A DNA stretch of 64,000 nucleotides, from NCBI RefSeq assembly GCF_019263705.2, contig NZ_JADQDK010000001.1, positions 248,001 to 312,000 of the forward strand, given 5' to 3'. Below, one piece after another: positions 16,337 to 23,812 of this stretch; the stretch's first letter is position 1, and every line of letters begins with the position of its first letter. The translations under genes and the position numbers were made by a program. The notes under the pieces are model-generated. The model did no database searches and had not been told where the DNA came from. It saw only the letters and a program-made list of their open reading frames with translations. This stretch comes from Pseudonocardia abyssalis. GTDB lineage: Bacteria; Actinomycetota; Actinomycetes; Mycobacteriales; Pseudonocardiaceae.

Positions 16337-17446
16337 ATGTCCGAACGTGTGGGCCTGGTGTTGTCGGGGGCCGCGGCGCGCGGGCCCTACCAGGCCGGGG
16401 CGCTGGCCGTGCTCCTCCCGGCGCTTGCGGAGCAGGGCAGGCGCCCGGGCGTCCTGCTCGGCACCAGTTCGGGCGGGATCACCGCGGCGCTCGTCGCGCA
16501 GTGCGCGGACCTTCCACCCGGCGACGCGGGGCGGCTCGTCGAGGAGACCTGGATCGGGTTCGGCGACGTCTTCCGCAACCCGCTGTGCACGCCCGGCCCG
16601 GCCGCGGCCGTCGCGGCGCGGCTGGCCGGGTTGGGGATGATCGGGGCGCCGGACGCCCTGCTCGACGTCACGCCGCTGCGCAGCCGCGCGGGCGAGCTGT
16701 TCCGGCCCGACCGCGTCGCGGCCAACATCGCGAGCGGGGCCGTCGAGTCGGTGGCCGTCGCGGCGACGGTGTGCCCACCCGCGCGGTCGGCGGCCCGGTC
16801 ACGGCTGTTCGTCCAGGGTGCGCGGCCGTCACCGGCCCACGCCGTCGACGTCGTCCCGGTCGCGCTGCGCCTGGACCACCTGCTCGCCTCCGCCGCGATC
16901 CCCGGCATGTTCCCGCCCGTCCTGATCGACGAGTCGACGGTCGGCGCTGGCTGGTACGTCGACGGCGGTGTGCGGCTCAACGCGCCGCTGCGCCCGGCCG
17001 TCGACCTGGGCGTCGACCGGCTCGTGGTGATCTCCGGCCACTCCGTCGACCCGCCCCCGGTGCCCCCGCTGACGCCGCCGTACCACGCGCCGGACCTGGC
17101 GTCGACGGCGGCGATGTCGGTCCGGGCGATCCTCGCCGACGGACTCGCCGACGACGTGGCCACGCTGCGCAGCAAGAACCGCAGGCCCGAGCACCGGGTC
17201 GTGCCGCACCTGGTCGTGGCGCCGGAGGACGGCGAGCTGGCCGCGATCGCGGCGGAGTCGTTCGCCCCGACCGGCCCGTGGGACCCGTACTGGGCCATCG
17301 GCCGCCTGCTCGACTCCCTGGGTGCGGGCAGCGGCCGCGACGAACTGCTGAGCCTCGTGCTGTTCCGCGAGGCGTACGCCGAGGGGTTGGCGGAGCGGGG
17401 GCGGCGGGACGCGGCCCGTGCACTCGACGCAGGCTGGGTGGTCTGA
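16337..17446 (+). CDS. Patatin-like phospholipase (RssA/NTE-type serine hydrolase)
   Basis: 369 residues. The oxyanion loop SGAAARGPYQAG (10-21) starts the domain. The nucleophile elbow GTSSG places Ser44, and the catalytic Asp209 is in VDGGVRLNAP. These make the Ser-Asp dyad of patatins, which hydrolyse acyl esters of phospholipids or lysophospholipids. The oxyanion motif has Ala-Ala in place of the usual Gly-Gly, a common actinobacterial variant. A GGAGAGG Shine-Dalgarno supports the ATG at 16337 over an upstream in-frame ATG at 16295. It is probably cytosolic or peripheral at the membrane, and it is a single-gene unit upstream of tRNA-Met. Confidence 0.85.
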   Translation: MSERVGLVLSGAAARGPYQAGALAVLLPALAEQGRRPGVLLGTSSGGITAALVAQCADLPPGDAGRLVEETWIGFGDVFRNPLCTPGPAAAVAARLAGLGMIGAPDALLDVTPLRSRAGELFRPDRVAANIASGAVESVAVAATVCPPARSAARSRLFVQGARPSPAHAVDVVPVALRLDHLLASAAIPGMFPPVLIDESTVGAGWYVDGGVRLNAPLRPAVDLGVDRLVVISGHSVDPPPVPPLTPPYHAPDLASTAAMSVRAILADGLADDVATLRSKNRRPEHRVVPHLVVAPEDGELAAIAAESFAPTGPWDPYWAIGRLLDSLGAGSGRDELLSLVLFREAYAEGLAERGRRDAARALDAGWVV

Positions 17447-17604
17447 GCAGGGAACGGACAGCTGGCCCTCGGGGTGGTCGCCGGGTCTCTGGCCGGGACC
17501 GTGCACGGGCGGGACTCCTGTCGGACACCGCCGCGTGCGGGGATGTGTCGCCACCGGTCGACGCGGAGCCCGCCGCGGGGGATCCGCTAGCCTCGCGCCC
17601 CGAA

Positions 17605-17679
17605 GGGGCGGTAGCTCAGCTGGTCAGAGCAGCGGACTCATAACCCGTCAGGTCGTCGGTTCGAACCCGACCCGCCCCA
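17605..17679 (+). tRNA. tRNA-Met (anticodon CAT), elongator type
   Basis: A complete cloverleaf: acceptor GGGGCGG pairs with CCGCCCC, the D arm is GCTCAGCTGGTCAGAGC, the anticodon loop CTCATAA has anticodon CAT, the T arm is GTCGGTTCGAACCCGAC, and the discriminator is A. CCA is not encoded. G1-C72 and the lack of three consecutive G-C pairs in the anticodon stem argue against initiator tRNA. The closing pair of the anticodon stem is A31-C39, a mismatch (GCGGA against CCCGT). With anticodon CAT a lysidine-modified Ile tRNA cannot be excluded by eye. Confidence 0.93.
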
Positions 17680-17855
17680 CTTCCTGCAGGTCAGCGCGTT
17701 GCTGCCTGGGTCCAGAGCCATAACTCAACCCCGGTTCGGGGAAACTCTGTTCATCGGGCTGCGGCAGGCGTCTCGCGTGTGTTGCTGGAGCCGATGGGGA
17801 TCGGGTGTGGTCGTCTCGGAGCTCGTCGTCGGGCTGGTGTCGTTACCCTGATTCC

Positions 17856-18068
17856 ATGAGCGCTGAGCGGGACGAGCTGCGGGAGCTGGTCGAGCAGCCG
17901 TCGGAGGAGGACGTGCCGGCCGCGCTGGCTGATGTCCGTCGGCGCGGGCGCTCTATGGGGGAGCGGCGGTGGCCGCCGGCGTTCTTCGGCGCGGGTCGCG
18001 CGGAGCGCAGCGACGTGGCTGACCGGACGGACGAGATCCTGCGCGAGGGCTTCGGCCGCCCGGCGTGA
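17856..18068 (+). CDS. Antitoxin of a VapBC-type pair
   Basis: 70 residues. Its stop overlaps the PIN-domain toxin start by four bases, the standard antitoxin-first arrangement. It lacks an obvious ribbon-helix-helix or AbrB DNA-binding domain at the N-terminus, reading MSAERDELRELVEQPSEEDV. The C-terminal half (RSMGERRWPPAFFGAGRAER, then VADRTDEILREGFGRP) matches the toxin-wrapping tail seen in many actinobacterial VapB-like antitoxins. It should bind and block the PIN protein. Autoregulation is doubtful without a clear DNA-binding domain. Codon use is less G/C-biased than in nearby core genes. Confidence 0.7.
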   Translation: MSAERDELRELVEQPSEEDVPAALADVRRRGRSMGERRWPPAFFGAGRAERSDVADRTDEILREGFGRPA

Positions 18069-18487
18069 TCGTCTGCGGTACCGGTTCGATCGTTGCCGCG
18101 GCACTTCAGAGTGACGATCGCTACCACGAGTGCGTCGAGCTGTTCACCGGGCTTCATCTCGCCGGCCATACGCTGCTGGTCCCGGGGACCGTCGTCGCGG
18201 AGGTCGGGTACATGCTCGCCCGCGAGTCCGGTGCGGAGGTGGAGGCGCTGTTCTTGACGGCGGTGGCCGATGGGGACTTCGAACTGGTCGACCTCACTAC
18301 GGCGGACCTGCGCCGCGCTGCCCAGTTGGTGCGGACGTACGCCGACATGCCGTTGGGCACGACGGACGCGACGGTGATCGCCGTCGCGGAGCGTCTGGAT
18401 GTGCACGAGGTGGCGACTCTGGATCGCCGTCACGTCGGTGTCGTGCGGCCGAGCCATGTCGAGGCGTTCAGGCTGCTTCCGGCGTGA
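18065..18487 (+). CDS. PIN-domain (VapC-like) toxin with a lost active-site aspartate
   Basis: 140 residues starting at GTG within the antitoxin stop. The fold and most motifs fit VapC-type RNases: Glu46 in VVAEVGYM, Asp101 in LGTTDATVIAV and Asp120 in ATLDRRH. The first catalytic Asp, expected at position 5 in an IVCDTG-type motif, is Gly (IVCGTGS, codon GGT; GAT would be one transition away). PIN nucleases need this residue to hold Mg/Mn, so the protein is likely weak or inactive as an RNase although otherwise intact. It may survive as a decoy or be at an early stage of decay. Confidence 0.85.
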   Translation: MIVCGTGSIVAAALQSDDRYHECVELFTGLHLAGHTLLVPGTVVAEVGYMLARESGAEVEALFLTAVADGDFELVDLTTADLRRAAQLVRTYADMPLGTTDATVIAVAERLDVHEVATLDRRHVGVVRPSHVEAFRLLPA

Positions 18488-18517
18488 TCGGGGTCGGCTC
18501 GGTCCGACCGATGTCGC

Positions 18518-18756
18518 TCACCCTCCGGCGGAGTCGCGGCGCAGGATGTCTCCGGATCGCTCGGCCAGATCGTGCTCCGCCGAGAGAGTGCCTGTGCTGG
18601 TGAACTGTCGCGGCGTCGGAGGCTCTGGCTCGGCGAGGTCGGCGAGGAGGATCTCCTTCAGCGCGGAAGCCGCGTCTCGGGGACCGCGTCGAGAAGTCGA
18701 TGCAGGTCTTCCCTGTTGGTCACGCGATGAGTGTTCCACCGCGGGGGCAGAGGCAT
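18518..18756 (-). pseudogene. Frameshifted small antitoxin-like gene
   Basis: On the minus strand, one frame (from 18756 or GTG 18723) reads VTNREDLHRLLDAVPETRLP and then hits a stop. The adjacent frame continues ALKEILLADLAEPEPPTPR, then FTSTGTLSAEHDLAERSGDI and ends at 18518. Joining the frames near 18665 gives a continuous protein of about 78 residues whose charged SAEHDLAERSGDILRR end looks like a toxin-antitoxin antitoxin tail. A single-base indel explains the break. It converges on the VapBC-like pair. The family call rests on pattern memory, so confidence is moderate. Confidence 0.5.
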
Positions 18757-19108
18757 CAGTCGCGGATGGTGGGTGCCGCGCGAGCGGCCGTGCGTGAGGT
18801 AGTGGCCGCGTTGCGGTCATGATCAGCCCCACGAGAATCCCCACGCTTACCCCGTCGAACCGTGGCTGAGCGCCGAACTCCGTTGATGGTCGACTCGGTT
18901 GGTGGCCAGCATGCTCTCGATTCGGCCACGTGCCCGATCCGGCCACGGGTCGCGCAGCTCGTGGCCGCGGGAGCCCAGGGGCGGGACGCGGCCGGGCCGA
19001 CCGTGCAGCCGGGCGTCGGTGAGGCGGACGACGCCAGATCGACGACACTGCGGTGCCGTCCGGCCTGGTTCCGTCGCGGGCGGCCGACACGACAGCCGGA
19101 GGTCTCCC
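18757..19108. other. Intergenic stretch without a recognisable gene
   Basis: About 350 bp between the antitoxin remnant and the SDR gene. Several short open frames exist on both strands, but none has a plausible ribosome-binding site, a domain motif or consistent codon bias. It may be remnant DNA of the small accessory patch that begins after tRNA-Met. I see no promoter or hairpin worth naming. Confidence 0.5.
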
Positions 19109-19819
19109 ATGTCCCTCGCCGTGATCACCGGAGCCGCGAGCGGGATCGGGGCCGCGCTCGCCGATGTCCTCGCCGCCCGCGGCACCCGGCTCGTCCTCGC
19201 GGATGTCGACCTCGGAGGCCTCGCCGAGACGGCCGTGCGGACCGGGGGGACGGCTGTGCCGACGGACGTCGCCGACCCGGCCGCGATGGACGCGCTCGCC
19301 GAGCACTCCGTGGGGGCCCGGCTGGTCTGCCTCAACGCCGGCATCGTCGGTACAGCGGTCGGGGCACCGTGGGAGGTGCCGCCGGAGGACTGGGACCGGG
19401 TGTTCGCCGTCAACGTCGGCGGGGTGGTCAACGGGCTGCGGGCCTTCGTCCCACGGCTCCTCGCGACGGACGAGCCGGCGCACGTGCTGGTCACGGCGTC
19501 GCTTGCGGGGATGGCCGTGTTCGGCGGGGGAGGGGCGTACGGCCCGTCCAAGCACGCGGTCTCCGCGGTCGTGCAGCACGCCGCGATGGCGCTGGCCGGC
19601 ACGCCGGTGACGATCGGGATGATCTGCCCGGCGCTCGTGGCGACCGGCCTCTCGGCCGAGGGCGTCGCGGCGTCGACGGTGGCGGAGGAGGCGCTCGACG
19701 CCGTCGACGCGGGGGTCTTCGCAGTCGTCCCGCCGCAGTGGCGGGCAGCGGTCATCGCCCAGGTGGGGTCGGTGGTGGCCGGTCGGGTACCGGTGTCGCC
19801 GGTACCCGACAGTAGGTGA
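19109..19819 (+). CDS. Short-chain dehydrogenase/reductase
   Basis: 236 residues. The classical SDR motifs are all present: cofactor loop TGAASGIG (7-14), Asp at the end of beta-2 (LVLADVD) that favours NAD(H), NAG in CLNAGIVG, catalytic Ser in VTASLAG, and Tyr144 with Lys148 in AYGPSKHAV. It should oxidise or reduce a hydroxyl/keto group on a small substrate that cannot be named. It is slightly shorter than average at the C-terminus, with a reduced substrate loop. The longer open frame starting at 18899 was rejected because the Rossmann fold begins directly at the chosen ATG. Confidence 0.88.
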   Translation: MSLAVITGAASGIGAALADVLAARGTRLVLADVDLGGLAETAVRTGGTAVPTDVADPAAMDALAEHSVGARLVCLNAGIVGTAVGAPWEVPPEDWDRVFAVNVGGVVNGLRAFVPRLLATDEPAHVLVTASLAGMAVFGGGGAYGPSKHAVSAVVQHAAMALAGTPVTIGMICPALVATGLSAEGVAASTVAEEALDAVDAGVFAVVPPQWRAAVIAQVGSVVAGRVPVSPVPDSR

Positions 19820-19922
19820 TCCCGATCACGATACTGGCCCCAGGTGTCCGCCGCGCGTCCTCGTTCTTGTCGTCGGCGCCGTCTCCCGTCCAGGAGCGGA
19901 TCCGGTGACCTGAGACGTCACC
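19816..19922. promoter_or_regulatory. Two palindromes upstream of the papain-like protease gene
   Basis: GTGATCCCGATCAC (19816-19829) is a perfect palindrome with two central bases, overlapping the SDR stop. GGTGAC (19904-19909) and GTCACC (19917-19922) form a second inverted repeat with a seven-base spacer. They flank the likely promoter region of the protease gene at 19944. The first could also act as a weak terminator. No cognate regulator is adjacent. Confidence 0.3.
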
Positions 19923-19943
19923 GAGCAGAACAGGGCACCACCG

Positions 19944-21449
19944 ATGTCGATCGCCCAGTACGTGCTGGAGAACGCGGAAGGGGCCCTGCGGGTCCTGAGT
20001 GGCTACCGCCAGCAGGAGCCGCCCGCCGACGCGAAGCGCTTCGCCGGCCGCAGGTCCGCGAGCGGTCTGCCCCCCAAGGTCGACCTGCGGGAGTGGATGA
20101 CCGAGGTCGAGGACCAGGGCCAGACCAACACCTGCACGGCGAACGCCACCGCGGGGGCCTACGAGTACCTGATGAAGCGGCACCTGGGTGAGGACGCCTA
20201 CGACGTGAGCCGCCTGTTCATCTACTACAACGCCCGGGCCGGGTCCGGGGAGGACGTCGTGGACGAGGGCGCGGTCCTCGTCGACGTCATCGACGGCCTG
20301 CGCCGGCACGGTGCCTGCGCCGAGACCTCGTGGCCGTTCGACACCGACGTCGTCAACGGCGAACCCGACGCCGACGCCTACACCGAGGCCGAGTCGTTCC
20401 TCGTCGAGGACGTCCAGCTGGTGCCGACGGACCTCGACGCCTGGAGGTCGGCGCTGGCCGAGGGTTACCCGATCATCTTCGGGATCAGCCTCTACGACTC
20501 CTTCTACCAGCACCGCAGGCCCGGGTTGGTGCCGATGCCGACGCAGCGGGAGTCGCAGCTCGCGCAGCACGGCGGGCACGCGATGCTCTGCGTCGGCTAC
20601 TCCGACGCAGACGACGTGTTCATCGTCCGCAACTCCTGGGGAGCGGAGTGGGGCGACCAGGGCTACTGCTACATGCCGTACGCCTACCTGATGGACCCGG
20701 CGCAGAACGGCGGTGACTCCTGGATCATCCGCCAGGTCGAGGTCCTCGACGAGGGGGCCGGCTGGGGTGACGAGGAGTCGGTGCTCACCGAGCCCGGCAC
20801 CTTCCTCGCCGAGATGGACGACGAGACCTACGGCGAGCTCGTCGACGCCATGGGCGAGGTCGCGTTCGAGCGGCGGATGGCGCTGCTGTTCGTGGCGATC
20901 GCGTCGGCGGACGGGGAGGTCGAGGACGCCGAGCTGGCCGAGGCCGCCCTGCTCCTGCAGCCGGTGCTGGACTCGCTGGAGTCGTCGATGTCGCCGGAGA
21001 AGCTGCTGCGCAAGGCGCAGAGCCTCTACGACGGGGACGACGGTGAGGACCTCGTCGGCGAGACCATCGTCCTGTTCGCCGAGCACATCCCGACCGACGT
21101 CCTGGGCAGCCTGTCGGGCCAGCTGCGCCAGGTCGTGGAGGCCGGTGACGGGGAGGACGAGGACGAGACCGAGGTGCTCGACGCCATCGTGGCGGCGTGG
21201 CAGGTCGAGGAGCTCGTCGCGGGCGGCGGTGCGGACGGCGAGGCCGTCGAGGAGGAGGAAGAGGACACCGAGGAAGAGGACACCGAGGAAGAGGACACCG
21301 AGGAAGAGGACACCGAGGAGTACGAGGAGGAGCATTCCGAGGACGAGGAGTCCGACGACGAAGAGGACGAGGACGACCCCGACGAGGAGTACGAGGAAGA
21401 AGCGGACGACGAGGAAGACGACGAGGAAGACGACGAGCGGGAGCGGTAG
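19944..21449 (+). CDS. Papain-family (C1) cysteine peptidase with TerB-like region and polyacidic tail
   Basis: 501 residues in three parts. Residues 45-255 are a papain-like domain: Gln58 (oxyanion) and Cys64 in DQGQTNTCTANA, His212 in GGHAMLCVGYS, and Asn230 in VRNSWGAEWG, so the triad is complete. Residues 290-400 look like a TerB-type acidic helical domain, with FVAIASADGEVEDAELAEAA as the typical TerB D-G-x-x-D/E metal-binding pattern. Residues 415-501 are almost pure Glu/Asp with a repeated EEEDT. There is no signal peptide, so the protease is probably cytosolic. The tail may bind cations or basic proteins. The protease-TerB combination is unusual and recalls stress modules with TerD, which occurs at 58.4 kb. 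Confidence 0.8.
   Translation: MSIAQYVLENAEGALRVLSGYRQQEPPADAKRFAGRRSASGLPPKVDLREWMTEVEDQGQTNTCTANATAGAYEYLMKRHLGEDAYDVSRLFIYYNARAGSGEDVVDEGAVLVDVIDGLRRHGACAETSWPFDTDVVNGEPDADAYTEAESFLVEDVQLVPTDLDAWRSALAEGYPIIFGISLYDSFYQHRRPGLVPMPTQRESQLAQHGGHAMLCVGYSDADDVFIVRNSWGAEWGDQGYCYMPYAYLMDPAQNGGDSWIIRQVEVLDEGAGWGDEESVLTEPGTFLAEMDDETYGELVDAMGEVAFERRMALLFVAIASADGEVEDAELAEAALLLQPVLDSLESSMSPEKLLRKAQSLYDGDDGEDLVGETIVLFAEHIPTDVLGSLSGQLRQVVEAGDGEDEDETEVLDAIVAAWQVEELVAGGGADGEAVEEEEEDTEEEDTEEEDTEEEDTEEYEEEHSEDEESDDEEDEDDPDEEYEEEADDEEDDEEDDERER
21255..21314 (+). repeat. Four perfect 15-bp tandem repeats encoding EEEDT
   Basis: GAGGAAGAGGACACC is repeated four times without a mismatch at 21255-21314 in the acidic tail of the protease gene. 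Perfect identity implies recent expansion or active slippage. Changes in copy number stay in frame. Confidence 0.9.
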
Positions 21450-21482
21450 CCACTCGGCGGCCACGGCGTCGGGACGTCCCTG

Positions 21483-22463
21483 ATGCAGGCTGGTGCGGTG
21501 GACGACTCGACGCACCTGCGCCTCGGTATCGGTCTCGCCGCCGTGGCCCGCCCCGCCTACATCACCTCCGGCCGTGACCGCGACCTCGGTGCCGACCGCG
21601 GGGTCGACGACCTCCGCACCCGGACCTGGGCCCTCCTCGACGCCGCCCACGCCGCCGGGATCCGCTACGTCGACGTCGCGCGCTCCTACGGGCGGGCGGA
21701 GGAGTTCGTCGCCGGGTGGCTGACCGCGCGGCCCGGCACCGGGGACGTGCAGATCGGGTCGAAGTGGGGCTACCGCTACGTCGGGGAGTGGCGGGTCGAC
21801 GCCGACGTGCACGAGGTGAAGGACCACTCGGCGGGGGCGTTCGCGGAGCAGTCGGCGCAGACCCTGCAGCTGCTGGGCGACCGGCTCCGGATCTATCACG
21901 TGCACTCGGCGACGCTCGAGACCGGCGTCCTCGACGACGTCGTGGTGCACCGGGCGATGGCCGCGCTGCGGGACCGCGGCGTGCGGGTGGGCGTCTCGAC
22001 GTCCGGCCCGGCCCAGGCGGACGCCGTGCGCCGGGCGCTGGAGGTGCTGGTCGACGGCGAGCCGCTGTTCAGCTCCGTCCAGTCGACGTGGAACCTGCTG
22101 GAGCCTTCGGTGGGCCCGGCGCTCGCCGAGGCCGCGCAGGCCGGTGTGCATGTGATCGTCAAGGAGGCGGTGGCGAACGGGCGGCTCGCCCCCGGCGGCG
22201 GTGACGGCTCGCCGGGGGTGCGCCGGGCGGAGGCGCTGGCCGAGCGGCTCGGCGTCCCGATCGACCGGCTCGCCGTCGCCGCCGTGCTGGCGCAGCCGTG
22301 GGCGGGCCGGGTGCTCTCCGGCGCCGTCGACCCCGCGCACCTGGCCAGCAGCCTCGCGGCCGGCGACGTGGTGGTCCCGGACGGGGTGGTCGAGGAGATC
22401 GCCGGGGTGAGCGGGACGGCGCAGGAGTACTGGGGTGCGCGGTCGCGACGGCGGTGGGCCTGA
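21483..22463 (+). CDS. Aldo/keto reductase
   Basis: 326 residues with a TIM-barrel AKR pattern. The catalytic tetrad is visible: Asp64 and Tyr69 in YVDVARSYG, Lys94 in IGSKWGY and a His in YHVHS (139-141). The NADPH-binding C-terminal region is less canonical (LAQPWAGRVLSGAVDP). It should reduce aldehydes or ketones with NADPH. The sequence TSGRDRDLGADRG near residues 28-40 resembles the group annotated as pyridoxal- or oxidoreductase-like AKRs in actinobacteria. It starts 33 bp after the protease gene on the same strand, but a functional link is not evident. Confidence 0.85.
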   Translation: MQAGAVDDSTHLRLGIGLAAVARPAYITSGRDRDLGADRGVDDLRTRTWALLDAAHAAGIRYVDVARSYGRAEEFVAGWLTARPGTGDVQIGSKWGYRYVGEWRVDADVHEVKDHSAGAFAEQSAQTLQLLGDRLRIYHVHSATLETGVLDDVVVHRAMAALRDRGVRVGVSTSGPAQADAVRRALEVLVDGEPLFSSVQSTWNLLEPSVGPALAEAAQAGVHVIVKEAVANGRLAPGGGDGSPGVRRAEALAERLGVPIDRLAVAAVLAQPWAGRVLSGAVDPAHLASSLAAGDVVVPDGVVEEIAGVSGTAQEYWGARSRRRWA

Positions 22464-22580
22464 GCCCCGGCGGGCCGGTGTCCACATTCCGCACAGTCCG
22501 GCGGGCGTGACGCGGGTCATGCTGGCGGTCACGACAGGGCGGTCGGGACCGCGGCCGCCGATCGAGTTGCAGGAGTCACC

Positions 22581-23744
22581 GTGAGTCGTCTGCGTTTCGG
22601 CACCTTCCTGGCGCCCTTCCACAAGCCCGGCCAGAACCCGACCCTGGCGCTGCAGCGCGACCTGCAGCTGGTCGAGCACCTCGACCAGCTCGGCTACGAC
22701 GAGGCCTGGATCGGGGAGCACCACTCGGCGGGCAGCGAGATCATCGCCTCGCCCGAGATCTTCATCGCCGCGGCGGCGGAGCGGACCCGGCACATCAAGC
22801 TGGGTACGGGGGTCACCTCCGTCGCCTACCACAACCCGCTGTGGGTGGCGGACCGCATGGTGCTGCTCGACCACCTCACGCGCGGGCGCACGATGCTCGG
22901 GTGCGGGCCGGGCTCCCTGCCGACCGACTCGGCGATGATCGGGCTGAACCCGACCGACACCCGCGAGCTGATGGAGGACAACCTCGACATCATCACGCGG
23001 CTGCTCGCGGGGGAGAGCGTCACCAAGCAGACGAAGACCCACAACCTCGTCGACGCCCAGCTGCAGCTGCGCCCCTACAGCGACTTCGACGTCACCGTGG
23101 CCGCGGTCGCGTCCCCCACGGGCCCCCGGCTCGCCGGCCGGTTCGGCACCGGGCTCCTGTCCATCGGCGCCACCCTGACCCAGGACGGGTTCGACGCGCT
23201 GGCGCACCACTGGAGCGTCGTGGAGGAGCGGGCCCAGCACTACGGACGTCCGACGCCGGACCGCTCCGGCTGGCGCCTCGTCGGGCTGATGCACATCGCC
23301 GAGACCCGGGAGCAGGCCTACCGCGAGGTGGAGTACGGCATCGAGCACTGGTTCGACTACTTCCAGAAGGTCGCGGCGTTCCCGCAGATGGCGGTCGCGG
23401 GCGGCAACATCAAGGAGATGATCGACTTCATCAACGAGGCCGGCATCGGCGCGATCGGCACCGTCGAGGACGCGAAGGCCCAGGTGCAGAAGCTCGCCGA
23501 CCAGTCCGGCGGCTTCGGCGCGTTCCTGCTGCTCGGGCACGAGTGGGCCAACCCCGAGGCCACCAAGCGTTCCTACGAGCTCATCGCCCAGAACGTCTTC
23601 CCGCAGTTCCAGGGCCAGGCGGCCAGCACGGTCGCGGCGAAGGACCGGGCCTCCGCGACCCGGACGGCCCACTCGCAGACCCAGCTCGACGCCGTCGACC
23701 ACATGACGAAGAAGTACGAGCAGGAGAAGGCGGCGCAGGGCTGA
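22581..23744 (+). CDS. LLM-class flavin-dependent monooxygenase, limonene 1,2-monooxygenase-like
   Basis: 387 residues, the length of Rhodococcus LimB as I recall it. It has the bacterial luciferase-like barrel: FGTFLAPFHKPGQNPTLALQ at the N-terminus, DEAWIGEHHSAGSE with the conserved E-H-H, and LGTGVTSVAYHNP. These are hallmarks of LimB and related two-component FMNH2-dependent monooxygenases that insert oxygen using flavin from a partner reductase. GTG is the start, with AGGAG upstream. The next gene is a GAF/Fis activator, a common partner for inducible monooxygenases. The substrate may be a monoterpene or another hydrophobic molecule. No reductase gene is adjacent. Confidence 0.87.
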   Translation: MSRLRFGTFLAPFHKPGQNPTLALQRDLQLVEHLDQLGYDEAWIGEHHSAGSEIIASPEIFIAAAAERTRHIKLGTGVTSVAYHNPLWVADRMVLLDHLTRGRTMLGCGPGSLPTDSAMIGLNPTDTRELMEDNLDIITRLLAGESVTKQTKTHNLVDAQLQLRPYSDFDVTVAAVASPTGPRLAGRFGTGLLSIGATLTQDGFDALAHHWSVVEERAQHYGRPTPDRSGWRLVGLMHIAETREQAYREVEYGIEHWFDYFQKVAAFPQMAVAGGNIKEMIDFINEAGIGAIGTVEDAKAQVQKLADQSGGFGAFLLLGHEWANPEATKRSYELIAQNVFPQFQGQAASTVAAKDRASATRTAHSQTQLDAVDHMTKKYEQEKAAQG

Positions 23745-23812
23745 CGCGGGCCCGACCCTGGATCCGCCGGGCGCGGCAGGTCAGGATGGGGGTGCGGAGC
23801 GAGGGGGCGTCG

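Noticed and set aside
18899..19108. 70-residue N-terminal extension of the SDR
   Set aside because: No ribosome-binding site and no homology to SDR N-termini; the cofactor loop begins within seven residues of ATG 19109.
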